Below are positions 7,609 through 16,717 of a stretch of DNA of 64,000 nt, in pieces. Each line of letters begins with the position of its first letter. The first letter of the stretch is position 1. The notes under the pieces were generated by a model. That model did no database searches, was not told where the DNA came from, and was given only the letters and a program-made list of their open reading frames with translations. This DNA comes from UBA1952 sp965246855 (GTDB lineage: Bacteria; Bacteroidota; Bacteroidia; Chitinophagales; Chitinophagaceae): assembly GCA_965246855.1 (NCBI GenBank), contig CBDFFP010000008.1, positions 29,598 to 93,597 of the forward strand, written 5' to 3'. Made by a program: the position numbers and the translations under genes.

Positions 7609-8580
7609 CTACATCCGGTGCCGCTTGTTAAAGCGCGGGCTAACGACCAGTTCTTTGGAGCCGGGTGTGTATTTGTAAAAACCTTCGCCGCTTTTTACGC
7701 CCAGGTAGCCTGCCTGCACCATGTTGGCCAGCAGGGTTGCGGGTGCGTATTTCGTAGCGCCAAAGCCCATGTGAAGGACGTGCATGATGTTGTAGCAAGT
7801 GTCCAGTCCAATGAAATCAGCAAGCTGCAACGGCCCCATCGGGTGGGCCATGCCGAGGCGCATAATGGTGTCGATTTCTTCCACACCGGCCACGCCTTCC
7901 TGCAAAGCCGTAATGGCTTCGTTAATCATCGGCATTAGGATGCGGTTGGAGATAAAGCCTGGGTAATCAGCAACCACAGCAGGCTCTTTGCCGAGGAAAA
8001 GGCTCAATTCGTGTACCGTCTGCGTTACGGCTTCTTCGGTAGCATAGCCGTTGATGATTTCCACCAGCTTCATCACCGGAACGGGATTGAAGAAGTGCAT
8101 CCCGATGATTTTTCCGGGGCGCGATGTGTAAGAGCCGATACGAGTAATGGAGATGGAAGACGTGTTGGTGGCCAGAATGGTATGCTCCGGGCAAAGCTTG
8201 TCCAACTGCTGAAAGATTTTTACTTTCAGGTCAATGTTTTCCGTTGCCGCTTCAATCACAAGGTCGGCATCCTGTACAGCTTCCGCTGTGTCGGTGAAGG
8301 TTTTGATGCGGCCCATGGCGGCGACTTTGTCGTCTTCCGAAAGCGCATTTTTGGCAATCTGCCGGTCCATGTTTTTGCCGATGGTGGCCAGTGCTTTGTC
8401 AAGCGCAAGCTGGTTAATGTCCATCAGGTGAACGTCAAAACCTTTCTGGGCGAAGAGGTGACAAATGCCATTCCCCATCGTGCCGGAGCCGATGATGGTT
8501 ACGGTTTTGATGGAAGAAGACGGAGTCGTGTTTTCCTGAGTTTCCGGCGCGGTCATGGTGTCGGCGGTGTTTTGAGCCAT
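7609..8580 (-). CDS. 3-hydroxyacyl-CoA (3-hydroxybutyryl-CoA) dehydrogenase
   Basis: NAD-dependent oxidation of 3-hydroxyacyl-CoA in fatty-acid beta-oxidation or butanoate metabolism. The Rossmann motif IGSGTMGNGI, DADLVIEAATEN, the catalytic region ATNTSSISIT…GMHFFNPVPVMKLVEI, and the C-terminal FISNRILMPMINEA…RLGMAHPMGPLQLADFIGLD are all present. Start at 8580 (MAQNTADTM): a minus-strand -7 element TATCTTTG (8617-8624) overlaps the alternative ATG at 8619, which is therefore unlikely. The N-terminus carries ~20 extra Thr/Ser/Pro-rich residues before the Rossmann strand. Confidence 0.93.
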   Translation of the reverse strand: MAQNTADTMTAPETQENTTPSSSIKTVTIIGSGTMGNGICHLFAQKGFDVHLMDINQLALDKALATIGKNMDRQIAKNALSEDDKVAAMGRIKTFTDTAEAVQDADLVIEAATENIDLKVKIFQQLDKLCPEHTILATNTSSISITRIGSYTSRPGKIIGMHFFNPVPVMKLVEIINGYATEEAVTQTVHELSLFLGKEPAVVADYPGFISNRILMPMINEAITALQEGVAGVEEIDTIMRLGMAHPMGPLQLADFIGLDTCYNIMHVLHMGFGATKYAPATLLANMVQAGYLGVKSGEGFYKYTPGSKELVVSPRFNKRHRM

Positions 8581-8616
8581 TTTGTGGGGGAAAAGAATGA
8601 AGTTTTGAAAGGGCTT

Positions 8617-8624
8617 CAAAGATA
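8617..8624 (-). promoter_or_regulatory. -7 element for the hydroxyacyl-CoA dehydrogenase
   Basis: TATCTTTG on the minus strand, 36 nt upstream of the ATG at 8580; it decides between the two candidate starts. Confidence 0.55.
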
Positions 8625-8654
8625 AGCGACGGGCTTTAGGGTTTGGCTTCTTCT

Positions 8655-8687
8655 AAACCCATAAGCTTCCTGAAACCTTATGGGTTT
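8655..8687. repeat. AAACCCATAAG hairpin in a divergent intergenic region
   Basis: AAACCCATAAG / CTTATGGGTTT, 11-bp perfect arms around a ~10-nt loop. It lies between divergent genes, so it does not terminate either; it resembles the terminator stem at 761-797. Confidence 0.65.
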
Positions 8688-8737
8688 CGCCGTGTTCTCT
8701 ATGGCAATCCGAAAGGCTTCCCGGCGCGGTTTTAGCT

Positions 8738-11434
8738 TTGTCGGAAACGCTTCTCCGGCTTTCTCTTTCCATGTCTTCGCCGCTTCCCGATGTGCCCCTT
8801 AAAAGGCTGCTTCCGCTTATTGTTCTGTTCCTGATTCTGCCGGTGGCGGCGATGGGCTATTATGTGCTGCTTTTGCTCAACGCCTATTTCGGCGTGTTGC
8901 AGTCGGGAGCTGGGATTCTCAGCGAGGTGCGGGTAAATATGAGCGCCCTGATGCAAACCGTTGCCTTCGGTGGCGGGATGGTGGTGGCGGCGACTTTCTA
9001 CAGCTTCCGGTTTCGGTTTTTGCTGCCTGCGGCGCTGCTGTTTTTCGGATTGTACGCGGCCTATGGACTCGTGCAGCATTTCGCCATCGGGGAATTTGAC
9101 GGCTTCTTCCTCTCTGTGGCTTTTCTGACCTATGGTGTCTTGTTTGCGCTGGGATGGATCGTGGGTTGGGGCTTTGTGCGCTGGCGTTATTGGCACATGC
9201 TCGTCGCCGCGCTTTTCCTGTTAGCAGGCATTCTCACCGTCGTTCATTTCTCCGAAAAAACCTACGAAAACCTTGTACGGCAGGCACTGCCCCTGACGCT
9301 CGCGGCGGTGTACCTCGTCTTCATAGGCGAGCAGATTTACCGGAAGGAAGAAAGCGGCGCGGCGTTGTGGAAAGGTGCGCTTCGGCGGCTGGCTGTTTTC
9401 GTGCTTTTGCTGGGCGGCCTTTCGCTGGCAGCCATAGCAATTTTCCGGCCCAAAATCACCCAGACGATTGCGAAGATCACGGGCGAGAATGGGAAGGGCG
9501 AAAAGGAGAAAGGCATGGTGAAAGAAGACAAAAGCGGCGCGATGAGCCTGAAAAATTCCATGACCCCGCAAGCTGGTTTTAAGCGTAGCAAGGAACTGGT
9601 TTTTGCCGCCCACATCAACAACTTTTTCCCCGGAACCAAATTCCCCAATCCGCTGTACCTCACCTCTTTTTACTACAGCAAGTTTGACTCGGAAACAGAG
9701 ACATTTGAGCGCGACAGCCTTCTTCCCGAAAGCGATTTGTTCCAGCCGGATTTGAATAATGTCCCGCTTTTCCGCACCCTTACCGACAGCGTCATTTATC
9801 GCCGCCAAAAGCGCCACGAGCTGATGAAGGATGTGGAGATTGAGGTGTATAGCAAACGGTTGAGTAAAAGCAATTTTCTGGCGCCGCACATTGGTTATTG
9901 GGTGCAGCCCATCACGGTGGAAGAGGATTTTAAGGACGAGTTTTCCTTTGCCTACCGTTCTCACAGTCTCAGCAGCGAGCTGAACTCCGCCTATTTTGTC
10001 TATAACGTCAATGCGGAAAAGAACCCGGAAATCGCGCAGTTTCAGGAAGACCGTTTTACCACTTTGCGGAAGGAAAAGAAAGTGCCGATAGCCGACAATT
10101 TCCGGCGCTACTACACCACCGTTCCTGCCGACCCCAAATGGAACCAAATCCGGGATTTGGCGCAGCAGTTGAGCGCCGGAAAGAAAACCACGATTGACAA
10201 AGTGCTGACCATCCGTGATTTCTTCACGGCCAAAGACGCCGCCGGAAATCCCACGTTCCAATACTCCGACAACCCCGGCATTCCTGATATTCCATCTGCT
10301 TCTCGGCTCTCGTATTTCCTTTTTGAAAACCGCAAAGGCTATTGCGCGTATTACGCCGGAGCCACGCTTTTTCTCTTGCGCTTTATGGGCATTCCCAGCC
10401 GAATTGCTGTAGGCTATCTCACGGTGGACCGGAGCGGCGGGAAGAACGAAGGCTGGTATTGGTACTACGCCGACCAAGCCCATGCCTGGGTGCAGGTCTA
10501 TTTTCCGGGCTATGGCTGGCTGGACTTTGACACCACCGTAGGCAATAGCGAAGCGCAGGAAAGTCCGCAACCCGACGGTACGCCGCCGATGCAGCCGCCC
10601 AAAGCCATTCTGGCGATTGATGGACTTGTGGAAAGCGTGGATACCGCGACGGGCGTTATTTCCCTACGAACCACCGGCCTTACGTACAAAGACCAGCCGC
10701 TGACCGTAACCGCAAACCTATCCGCGCTGCTGAACGGCAAGGCCGCATCTATCCGGCAAGACACGCTGCGACGAATGCTGCGCGACATCCACAAAGACGA
10801 TACACTGACCGGCGTAGCCTACCGCGATATTTTCAAGGTGGAAAAGCCGCAGAATGCCACTGCTTTTTTGGCGAAAGCGCCGCGTCCACTGCCGGTGGAT
10901 GAGCTTTACCTGAAGCCGAAAGTTTCCACCAAGAACATTCCTCAAAATCCCAAGACCGCTCCGGCGATTGCGAGCAACAAAGTGTGGTGGATCGTGGGCG
11001 GCGCGCTGCTTCTGCTTTCCTTGATTGCGCTTTGGCTGGCCGTTCCGCGCTTGCTGTTGCGCTACCTGAAAAAGAAGATTTCCACTGCTACCGATGACCG
11101 CCAAAAAGTGTATTGGGCGGCGCGCGCAGCGCGCTACCGGCTGGGGTTGCAGGGCTTGGAAAAGAGTGGCTCTTTTGAGGATTTCTCCACGCACGCTGAC
11201 GCCGCTTTGAACGCTCATGTGTTCCGCGATTTCAACTGCGTGTACCAGAAAGTACGCTTCTCGCCGCGCCCGCTTTCGGAAGCGGAAAATGCGGTGGTGG
11301 AAGGTTTTTATCCAGCAGTGGAAGCGGCTGTGAAACAGCAATTCACGCCTAAGCAAATCCGCCTTGCATTGCTACAGCCGGGTAGAGCAGTGGCTGTTTT
11401 TCAGGGGCAAAAGCCAGAAACGAAGCGCCAATAG
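8738..11434 (+). CDS. Polytopic membrane protein with transglutaminase-like domain
   Basis: 898 aa. The first ~230 residues contain about seven hydrophobic segments. A large extracytoplasmic part then leads to a transglutaminase/papain-like core with an intact triad: C536 in GYCAYYAGA, H582 in DQAHAWVQVYFPGYGW and D598 in LDFDTT. A further TM helix (WWIVGGALLLLSLIALW) near residue 750 is followed by a cytoplasmic tail. This is the TgpA/DUF3488 layout. In other bacteria such proteins act in the envelope; substrate and role here are unknown. No neighbouring MoxR/DUF58 genes, which often accompany the family, are present. Confidence 0.8.
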   Translation: MSETLLRLSLSMSSPLPDVPLKRLLPLIVLFLILPVAAMGYYVLLLLNAYFGVLQSGAGILSEVRVNMSALMQTVAFGGGMVVAATFYSFRFRFLLPAALLFFGLYAAYGLVQHFAIGEFDGFFLSVAFLTYGVLFALGWIVGWGFVRWRYWHMLVAALFLLAGILTVVHFSEKTYENLVRQALPLTLAAVYLVFIGEQIYRKEESGAALWKGALRRLAVFVLLLGGLSLAAIAIFRPKITQTIAKITGENGKGEKEKGMVKEDKSGAMSLKNSMTPQAGFKRSKELVFAAHINNFFPGTKFPNPLYLTSFYYSKFDSETETFERDSLLPESDLFQPDLNNVPLFRTLTDSVIYRRQKRHELMKDVEIEVYSKRLSKSNFLAPHIGYWVQPITVEEDFKDEFSFAYRSHSLSSELNSAYFVYNVNAEKNPEIAQFQEDRFTTLRKEKKVPIADNFRRYYTTVPADPKWNQIRDLAQQLSAGKKTTIDKVLTIRDFFTAKDAAGNPTFQYSDNPGIPDIPSASRLSYFLFENRKGYCAYYAGATLFLLRFMGIPSRIAVGYLTVDRSGGKNEGWYWYYADQAHAWVQVYFPGYGWLDFDTTVGNSEAQESPQPDGTPPMQPPKAILAIDGLVESVDTATGVISLRTTGLTYKDQPLTVTANLSALLNGKAASIRQDTLRRMLRDIHKDDTLTGVAYRDIFKVEKPQNATAFLAKAPRPLPVDELYLKPKVSTKNIPQNPKTAPAIASNKVWWIVGGALLLLSLIALWLAVPRLLLRYLKKKISTATDDRQKVYWAARAARYRLGLQGLEKSGSFEDFSTHADAALNAHVFRDFNCVYQKVRFSPRPLSEAENAVVEGFYPAVEAAVKQQFTPKQIRLALLQPGRAVAVFQGQKPETKRQ

Positions 11435-11454
11435 ATTATGACCCATGACTCACG

Positions 11455-12105
11455 TCACGTTCCGGGCTTCACCAGCGCCGCCGCCGCGCTTTGCTGCGAC
11501 TGATAGCGGTAATAATTGTTGGTTTCCAGTTCCCGCACGACGGCTTCAATATCACGGTCTCGGTCTGCCGGGTCGTATTCCCGCTTCAAATTATTGTTAA
11601 ACAGCAGGGCCACCGATTGAAACACAAACGCACTAAATCCGCCCTTGAACTCCTTGATAATATGGAAACACGGACGGCCTGTTTGCCGTGAAATAAGTTT
11701 TACTAAAATCTGCCCTTCGCTAATCGTGAAATTGCTCAGTTCGCCTTTAAAACGTTTGTTCAGTCGCGCCTCCAGGTCTTTCAGATACGCTTTGCGTACC
11801 TTCTTGTCATCGCCGATTTGAACCAGCTTTTCATCCACACCTTTCAGGAGTTCGCCCGCCGTCACGGCATAAGGATAGACCTTGTAAACCCGCTGTTTCA
11901 AGCGGTTCCATTCCATTCGCTGCTTCGCCAGGTGGTGCGGCATTTTTGCCCATACTTCCACCTCGTTCAAGTACATGGATGGAATCGTATCTCGACCCAC
12001 AATTTCTCCTCCCACCAAGATTGTATTTCCGCCTTCTTTTTCCTGCGCAAAAGCGCCCGCCCCATTAAGCAGTAGCACTAAAAAGAAGGGAATGATTTTT
12101 GGCAC
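11455..12105 (-). CDS. DUF4294 family secreted protein
   Basis: Bacteroidota-specific DUF4294 protein of unknown function. Signal peptide IIPFFLVLLLNGAGAFAQ, then the family core: YLNEVEVWAKMP, NRLKQRVYKVYPYAVTAGELL, DKKVRKAYLKDLEARLNKRFKGELSNFTISEGQILVKLI split by charged turns, and FKGGFSAFVFQSVALLF. GTG at 12105 (VPKIIPF) is chosen as start because it gives a short signal peptide; the frame stays open to 12228, but that extension overlaps the divergent lipoprotein and lacks signal character. Confidence 0.78.
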   Translation of the reverse strand: MPKIIPFFLVLLLNGAGAFAQEKEGGNTILVGGEIVGRDTIPSMYLNEVEVWAKMPHHLAKQRMEWNRLKQRVYKVYPYAVTAGELLKGVDEKLVQIGDDKKVRKAYLKDLEARLNKRFKGELSNFTISEGQILVKLISRQTGRPCFHIIKEFKGGFSAFVFQSVALLFNNNLKREYDPADRDRDIEAVVRELETNNYYRYQSQQSAAAALVKPGT

Positions 12106-12171
12106 AGAGACGACGTAGGACTCTTCTAAGTTAAAGCCGTTTAGTGGAAAAAGTAACCTTCTTGAAAACGC

Positions 12172-12179
12172 TAATTTTG
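12172..12179 (+). promoter_or_regulatory. -7 element 3 nt before a lipoprotein start
   Basis: TAATTTTG is a perfect TAnnTTTG, three bases before ATG at 12183; predicts a leaderless transcript and argues against an upstream GTG at 12144. Confidence 0.5.
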
Positions 12180-12182
12180 TCC

Positions 12183-12416
12183 ATGGATTTTTTTGAGAGA
12201 AAAGCACTGACTCTGCTGGTGCTGGCAATCGTTTTGACTGCTGCGTCGTGTCAAAAAGAAAAAACCAACTTCACTGATAGCGAACTTCGCCATCGCTCCG
12301 ATTCTGTGGTGCAGGAAAATACCGAGCTGCTGCGCAAACAGTTTGACGAAGACCTAGACCGCCGCCTGAGCATTGAAGTGCGCCCGCTGGCGGATTCTTT
12401 CCTGAAGAAGAAATAG
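12183..12416 (+). CDS. Small lipoprotein, unknown function
   Basis: 77 aa. Signal peptide with lipobox TAASC, then a highly charged helical segment (SELRHRSDSVVQENTELLRKQ…) predicted to be a coiled coil. I do not recognise a family. Starts at 12183, the first Met before the hydrophobic core. Followed 35 nt later by the DCC oxidoreductase, so the two may be co-transcribed. Confidence 0.6.
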   Translation: MDFFERKALTLLVLAIVLTAASCQKEKTNFTDSELRHRSDSVVQENTELLRKQFDEDLDRRLSIEVRPLADSFLKKK

Positions 12417-12451
12417 GAATGTTGCGGCGCAGTTTTTAAACACTTCTCAAC

Positions 12452-12907
12452 GTGAAACAGGCGATTATTCTCTACGACGGCTACTGCAATCTCTGCGCCA
12501 AAACGGTGCACTACATCCTGCGCCACGACCGCAAAAAACGATTCCGGTTTTCGCCGCTGCAATCGCCCTTTGGGGCTACCGTTCAGGGCCGCCTAAAAGC
12601 GCGCTACGGTGCGGTTCCCGACAGTGTAGTGCTCGTTTTAGACAACAAGGTTTATGTCCGCTCCGACGCTATTCTGCGCATTGCTGCTATCATTGGTGGC
12701 GTGTGGTATCTCTTAATGCCGCTGTGGATTTTGCCGCGCAAAGTGCGCAATGCGCTTTATGACCTTTTTGCCCGCAAACGCTACCGTTGGTTCGGACAGC
12801 GTGAGACGTGTTATTTGCCGCGGGCAAACGGCAGCACTTCCCGCTTCCTTACCCAAGAGGAAGATGTTCCGCAACTGCGCGCGGCCCCGCAGAGCGCCGA
12901 CTTTTAA
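12452..12907 (+). CDS. DCC-family thiol-disulfide oxidoreductase
   Basis: DUF393/DCC family, 151 aa. The name-giving motif DGYCNLCAK (DxxCxxC) is at residues 9-17, followed by RFRFSPLQSPFG and SDAILRIAAIIGG, then a hydrophobic patch LMPLWILPRKVRNALYD and the family end RKRYRWFGQRETCYLP. Proposed thiol redox function by family; the substrate is unknown. Start is GTG at 12452, directly before the conserved KQAIILYDG strand. Confidence 0.88.
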   Translation: MKQAIILYDGYCNLCAKTVHYILRHDRKKRFRFSPLQSPFGATVQGRLKARYGAVPDSVVLVLDNKVYVRSDAILRIAAIIGGVWYLLMPLWILPRKVRNALYDLFARKRYRWFGQRETCYLPRANGSTSRFLTQEEDVPQLRAAPQSADF

Positions 12908-12926
12908 GGACTAAAAGTCGGCTTTA
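12897..12926 (+). terminator. Stem-loop spanning the stop codon of the DCC gene
   Basis: CCGACTTTTA / TAAAAGTCGG, 10-bp perfect stem that includes the TAA stop codon. There is no strong T-run, so termination is uncertain. Confidence 0.45.
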
Positions 12927-13024
12927 AAGAAGGAAACGGTATTTTTGGGAACTTCCGGCACTGTCAAACCGGACACGTTTCTCTCCTCAAAACAAAGCCT
13001 TCATCCGCAGCGTTTATCCTTTAA

Positions 13025-14488
13025 ATGAAAAGCATTCTCCGGCTCCTTTCTGCTTGTCTTCTCTGCCTCGCAACCGCATTTCCAACGGCTGCACAACAGG
13101 TACAGTATTCCCCTTACAGTGATTTTAGCATTAAGGACGGCAACATGGCCGTGGTGGGCAAAACCGGCGGGCGCATCTATACTTTCCGGGGCGATGCCGA
13201 AGGCTATTTCTTAGATGCATGGAACGATTCCATGCAACTCGCCGCAACGGTGATTCTGGACTTTCTGCCCCAGAAAATTTACGATAACTATTTCGCCGTT
13301 TCCGGCGATTCCATCACGATGCTGTACCAATACCTGCAAGGCCGGGATTTGTTTCTCTACGGCGCGGTGATGGATAAAGAAGGAAGGCTCCTGCGACGCC
13401 CCTTGAAACTGGACCAGAAACGCACCGGTTTTCTCGGCGTCGGCGATAACGAGTACTACACCTTCGCGGCCTCTGACGACAAGCGCTGCTTTGTGGCCTA
13501 TACTCTCACTGACGACTCGCGGGAAATGGAAGTGAAAGCCGTAGTTTGCCAGAACGACCTTTCGGCTATCCGGCGCATCAACAGCACCGTGAAGCGGGAC
13601 GGTAACCTGCTGGCCGGACGACCGGCGCTCACCAACAACCGCGACTTTGTTATTCCCGTGCGGCAGGCTACCGGTCGGCGCGATGCTTACGACGCGCTCT
13701 TGCTTGTTCGCTTCTCCGATTCCCTTAAAGGATTCAGCGCCACTTCGGTTCCGTTGGAAAATGTTTTTGTAGAAGAGCCTTTCATCCGCACCGCGCCGCA
13801 AGACGGAAATCTCTACCTCGCCGCCTTTTATGATTCCAATAAAAGCGGCAATCCTGACGGGATTCTCTACGCGGGTTTTGACGGAAAAACCTTTAGCGAA
13901 ATTCGCCGATTGAAAGTGCCTTTTGACGACCGGCTGCGCGCCATGACGGGCGAGCGCTCGCTGCGCCATGCCTTCGCCAATCAGCACATGCGGCAGTTGA
14001 TTATCCGCAACGACGGCGGCTTTGTGGCGATTTCTGAGGAAAGCTATGTGAACCTGCGCAACAACTATTCGCCCGGCTGGGGCTACTATAGCATGTATGG
14101 CCCGTTCATGGGCGGACAGCAGGTGCGCGAGTATTACTTCAACGATATTCTGGCGCTTTCGGTGGACAGCGCGGGCGCGATGCAATGGCCTTCGTTTATC
14201 CGCAAAGAGCAGTATTCGCAGGAAGACGGCGGACTTTTTTCTTCCTATTCCTTTGTGAATACCGGCAGCAATCTGGGCTTTCTGTTCAACAATTTCAACC
14301 GGCAGCGCAGCAGCATCAGTCTTGTGGAAATGGAAGACGACGGAAAGCAGCAATCCCGCAGTTTTGACATTGAAGGCGAAACCACGCCCGACTGGATTCC
14401 GCGCATGGCGAAGCAAGTGAGCGCAAGCGAAGTGGTGGTTCCATGCCTTTTGCGGAAGAAGATTTGCTTTGCGAAGGTTGTTTTTTAA
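13025..14488 (+). CDS. Secreted protein of unknown function
   Basis: 487 aa with an Sec signal peptide (LLSACLLCLATAFPTAAQQ). The mature part is rich in beta-strand patterns with repeated aromatic/Gly-Asp turns and no catalytic motif I can name; a beta-propeller-like fold is possible. The ending (VPCLLRKKICFAKVVF) is short and does not look like a type IX sorting domain. Array B begins 48 nt after its stop. No informative neighbours. Confidence 0.7.
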   Translation: MKSILRLLSACLLCLATAFPTAAQQVQYSPYSDFSIKDGNMAVVGKTGGRIYTFRGDAEGYFLDAWNDSMQLAATVILDFLPQKIYDNYFAVSGDSITMLYQYLQGRDLFLYGAVMDKEGRLLRRPLKLDQKRTGFLGVGDNEYYTFAASDDKRCFVAYTLTDDSREMEVKAVVCQNDLSAIRRINSTVKRDGNLLAGRPALTNNRDFVIPVRQATGRRDAYDALLLVRFSDSLKGFSATSVPLENVFVEEPFIRTAPQDGNLYLAAFYDSNKSGNPDGILYAGFDGKTFSEIRRLKVPFDDRLRAMTGERSLRHAFANQHMRQLIIRNDGGFVAISEESYVNLRNNYSPGWGYYSMYGPFMGGQQVREYYFNDILALSVDSAGAMQWPSFIRKEQYSQEDGGLFSSYSFVNTGSNLGFLFNNFNRQRSSISLVEMEDDGKQQSRSFDIEGETTPDWIPRMAKQVSASEVVVPCLLRKKICFAKVVF

Positions 14489-14535
14489 AGATTTATCTCC
14501 TCAAAAGGGTTATGAAAGGGAGGACGCTTCTTCTC

Positions 14536-14726
14536 AAAAACCTTCTGCCCGATCATTGGGCAGCACTGCCCGACGACAAAAAAGCACTGCCCATCAATCG
14601 GGCAGTGCTGCCCATCCATCGGGCAGTGCTGCCCGACGACAAAAAAGTACTGCCCAATCATCGGGCAGCACTGCCCAATCATCCGGCAGCACTGCCCAAT
14701 GATCGGGCAGTGCTGCCGGAAGACTA
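14536..14726. repeat. Tandem array B: 21-bp units with GGGCAGYRCTGCCC core
   Basis: Eight regular 21-bp units plus a degenerate leading one. Each is a 14-bp near-palindrome GGGCAG(CA/TG)CTGCCC followed by a 7-nt spacer such as AATCATC, ATCAATC, ATCCATC or GACGACA. In two units the first five bases are replaced by AAAAA, in both cases right after a GACGACA spacer. As 21 is a multiple of 3, frames stay open and give heptapeptide repeats; these look like a by-product. Confidence 0.9.
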
Positions 14727-14727
14727 A

Positions 14728-14955
14728 AACAGCGGAAAAATGCTTTGGAAGGGCCTTCGGGAGCAGAAAAACAGGAGACAGGATTGACAAACAGGATTGT
14801 ATGCGTTTATAAAATTTATCTTTATCTGAAAAAATCAGGCGTGAATCGGTCTATAGTCCTCATCTTTTGGCCCCCCAAAAGGGCCTTGCCGGACGCAATC
14901 CGCTAAAGCCCACCTTTGCGCCGGTTTTTCTCTTCCCTTCTTTCTGTAAAAGCGC
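14728..14955. other. Leader region of the membrane protein at 14956
   Basis: No gene seen. Contains TTGGCCCCCCAAAAGGGCC (a small inverted repeat) near 14867 and CACCTTTG at 14911-14918, a one-mismatch -7 element 37 nt before the GTG start. Confidence 0.4.
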
Positions 14956-15942
14956 GTGCTTCATCTCGTCCGAAACAATACGCCCTATGCCGTTTTCACG
15001 CTGTTGATTCTGGCGATTGTTATTACCGCTATTCCGACGACTCCGGTGGCGCCTGTGGCCTTGCCGCCCGTCTCGCAGCCGCTGTATTATCTCTTTATTC
15101 GCGGGGGGGGAATCCTTACCGGAAATCATTCGTGGGCGTGGCAGATGCTCTACCTGGTGCTGCTTTTTTCGCAGGCGCTCTACGTTCATCTTATCACGCT
15201 TCGCCACCGGCTCTTGCCAAATGTGACCTTCACACCAGCATTTGCCTTCCTCATTTTTGCGGCGCTTTCCCCCCAGCTCAAAACCATTAGTCCGCCGCTT
15301 CTCGCCAATTTCTTTGTTCTCGGCGCGCTGGATGCGATGCTGCAATTTGGGAAACCCACGCAGCCCCGCCGCCTCATTTTCAACGCCGGTTTTCTGATTG
15401 GAACGGCAGCCTTCGTGCAGTTTTCTTATCTGTTTATGGGCGGAATGCTGCTGATGGCGTTGCTGCTTTTGCGACCTTTTCATCCCGGCGAATATTTCTC
15501 GGCGTTGCTCGGGCTTATCACACCGCTGTATTTCATGGCGGGCATCATGTTCCTCACCGATGCGCTGCTGATGCTGCGGTCCTGGCCACTTTTACACATT
15601 CAATCGCCGCCGTGGGCAGCTGCACAGAAGGGTGTTTTTATCGCGATTTATGCCGGAGCCGGACTGCTTTTGCTGGCCGGTTTGTGGCAACTGAACTTGC
15701 AAATGAATCGCAGTGCGATTTATGTGCGGCGCAGTTGGGGCGTGGTCGTGAGCGGCTTATTGGTCTCTATTGCAACGGCGGTTTTCACCGCTACACGCGG
15801 CACACAAAGCTGGCTGGCGATAGCGCCGTTTTACGCATGGGTTGTCTCTGCTGCTTTGGAAGCCGAAAAGCCCCGTCGCTTTGCTATTTTCGCATTCTGG
15901 GTAGCCTTGGCGCTGCCTTTTGTGGGCAAGTTTTTCCTTTAA
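14956..15942 (+). CDS. Polytopic membrane protein (DUF6427-like)
   Basis: 328 aa with about nine hydrophobic helices and short loops, no soluble domain. Its composition and the opening FTLLILAIVITAIPT resemble the Bacteroidota DUF6427 membrane proteins, but I hold this loosely. Start is GTG at 14956. It ends 22 nt before the purQ start, so it is probably co-transcribed with purQ; function is unknown. Confidence 0.6.
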   Translation: MLHLVRNNTPYAVFTLLILAIVITAIPTTPVAPVALPPVSQPLYYLFIRGGGILTGNHSWAWQMLYLVLLFSQALYVHLITLRHRLLPNVTFTPAFAFLIFAALSPQLKTISPPLLANFFVLGALDAMLQFGKPTQPRRLIFNAGFLIGTAAFVQFSYLFMGGMLLMALLLLRPFHPGEYFSALLGLITPLYFMAGIMFLTDALLMLRSWPLLHIQSPPWAAAQKGVFIAIYAGAGLLLLAGLWQLNLQMNRSAIYVRRSWGVVVSGLLVSIATAVFTATRGTQSWLAIAPFYAWVVSAALEAEKPRRFAIFAFWVALALPFVGKFFL

Positions 15943-15964
15943 AATTCTCAACCTTTTTATTCCC

Positions 15965-16660
15965 TTGAAATTCGGAATCGTTGTCTTTCCCGGCTCCAAC
16001 TGCGACCGCGATATGATGCACGCTTTGCAGGATGATTTGCAACAGGACGTGCAGATGCTCTGGCACAAAGACAATGACCTTTCGGTTTTTTCACCGGAGC
16101 GCGACTGCATTGTTTTGCCCGGCGGCTTTTCCTACGGCGACTACTTGCGGTGCGGCGCACTGGCGCGTTTTTCCCCCATGATGGAAGCGGTGATAGGTTT
16201 TGCGAAAGAAGGCGGTAAAGTGCTGGGCGTGTGCAATGGCTTCCAGATTTTGTGTGAAAGCGGATTGCTTCCGGGCGTGCTGCTGCAAAACGACCACCAG
16301 AAATTTGTGTGCAAAAACGTCTTTCTCAAAAGCGCCGAGAAGGAAAGCCTTATCGGAATGCGGGTGGGGGAGCGGGTCTTGAAAATTCCGGTGGCGCACG
16401 GTGAAGGCCGCTATCATGCTGACGCGGAGACGATGCAGAAACTGGAGGAAAACAATCAGATTCTCTTCCGTTATTGTAACGAAGCGGGCGAGATTCATCT
16501 GGATTCCAACCCCAACGGCGCAACAGCGAATATTGCGGGCATCTGCAACGAAGGCCGTAATGTTTTCGGGATGATGCCCCACCCGGAACGCGCTACCAGC
16601 GAGACGCTTGGCAACACGGATGGCCGACTCATTTTGAGCGCGCTGAATATGTGGAATTGA
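15965..16660 (+). CDS. purQ: Phosphoribosylformylglycinamidine synthase, glutaminase subunit
   Basis: Supplies ammonia from glutamine for FGAM synthesis in purine biosynthesis. 231 aa class-I glutamine amidotransferase with GIVVFPGSNCDRD at the N-terminus, the nucleophile cysteine in GVCNGFQIL, VAHGEGRYH, and the catalytic His/Glu in MMPHPERA. Start is TTG at 15965, directly before the conserved KFGIVVFPGS; the upstream in-frame extension overlaps the preceding gene. The synthetase subunit purL is not in the window. Confidence 0.93.
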   Translation: MKFGIVVFPGSNCDRDMMHALQDDLQQDVQMLWHKDNDLSVFSPERDCIVLPGGFSYGDYLRCGALARFSPMMEAVIGFAKEGGKVLGVCNGFQILCESGLLPGVLLQNDHQKFVCKNVFLKSAEKESLIGMRVGERVLKIPVAHGEGRYHADAETMQKLEENNQILFRYCNEAGEIHLDSNPNGATANIAGICNEGRNVFGMMPHPERATSETLGNTDGRLILSALNMWN

Positions 16661-16717
16661 GTGGTTGAAGTCTTTGCTTTCTTTTCTTTAAAAAAAATTT
16701 CCCCCAGCTTTTTCCCG

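Noticed and set aside
12144..12182. Upstream extension of the small lipoprotein (GTG at 12144)
   Set aside because: A perfect -7 element lies between it and the ATG at 12183, so the extension would not be transcribed from that promoter.
14443..14727. Heptapeptide-repeat frames across array B (plus and minus strands)
   Set aside because: Several frames on both strands are open at once, as expected from a 21-bp period; none has a start context or family resemblance.
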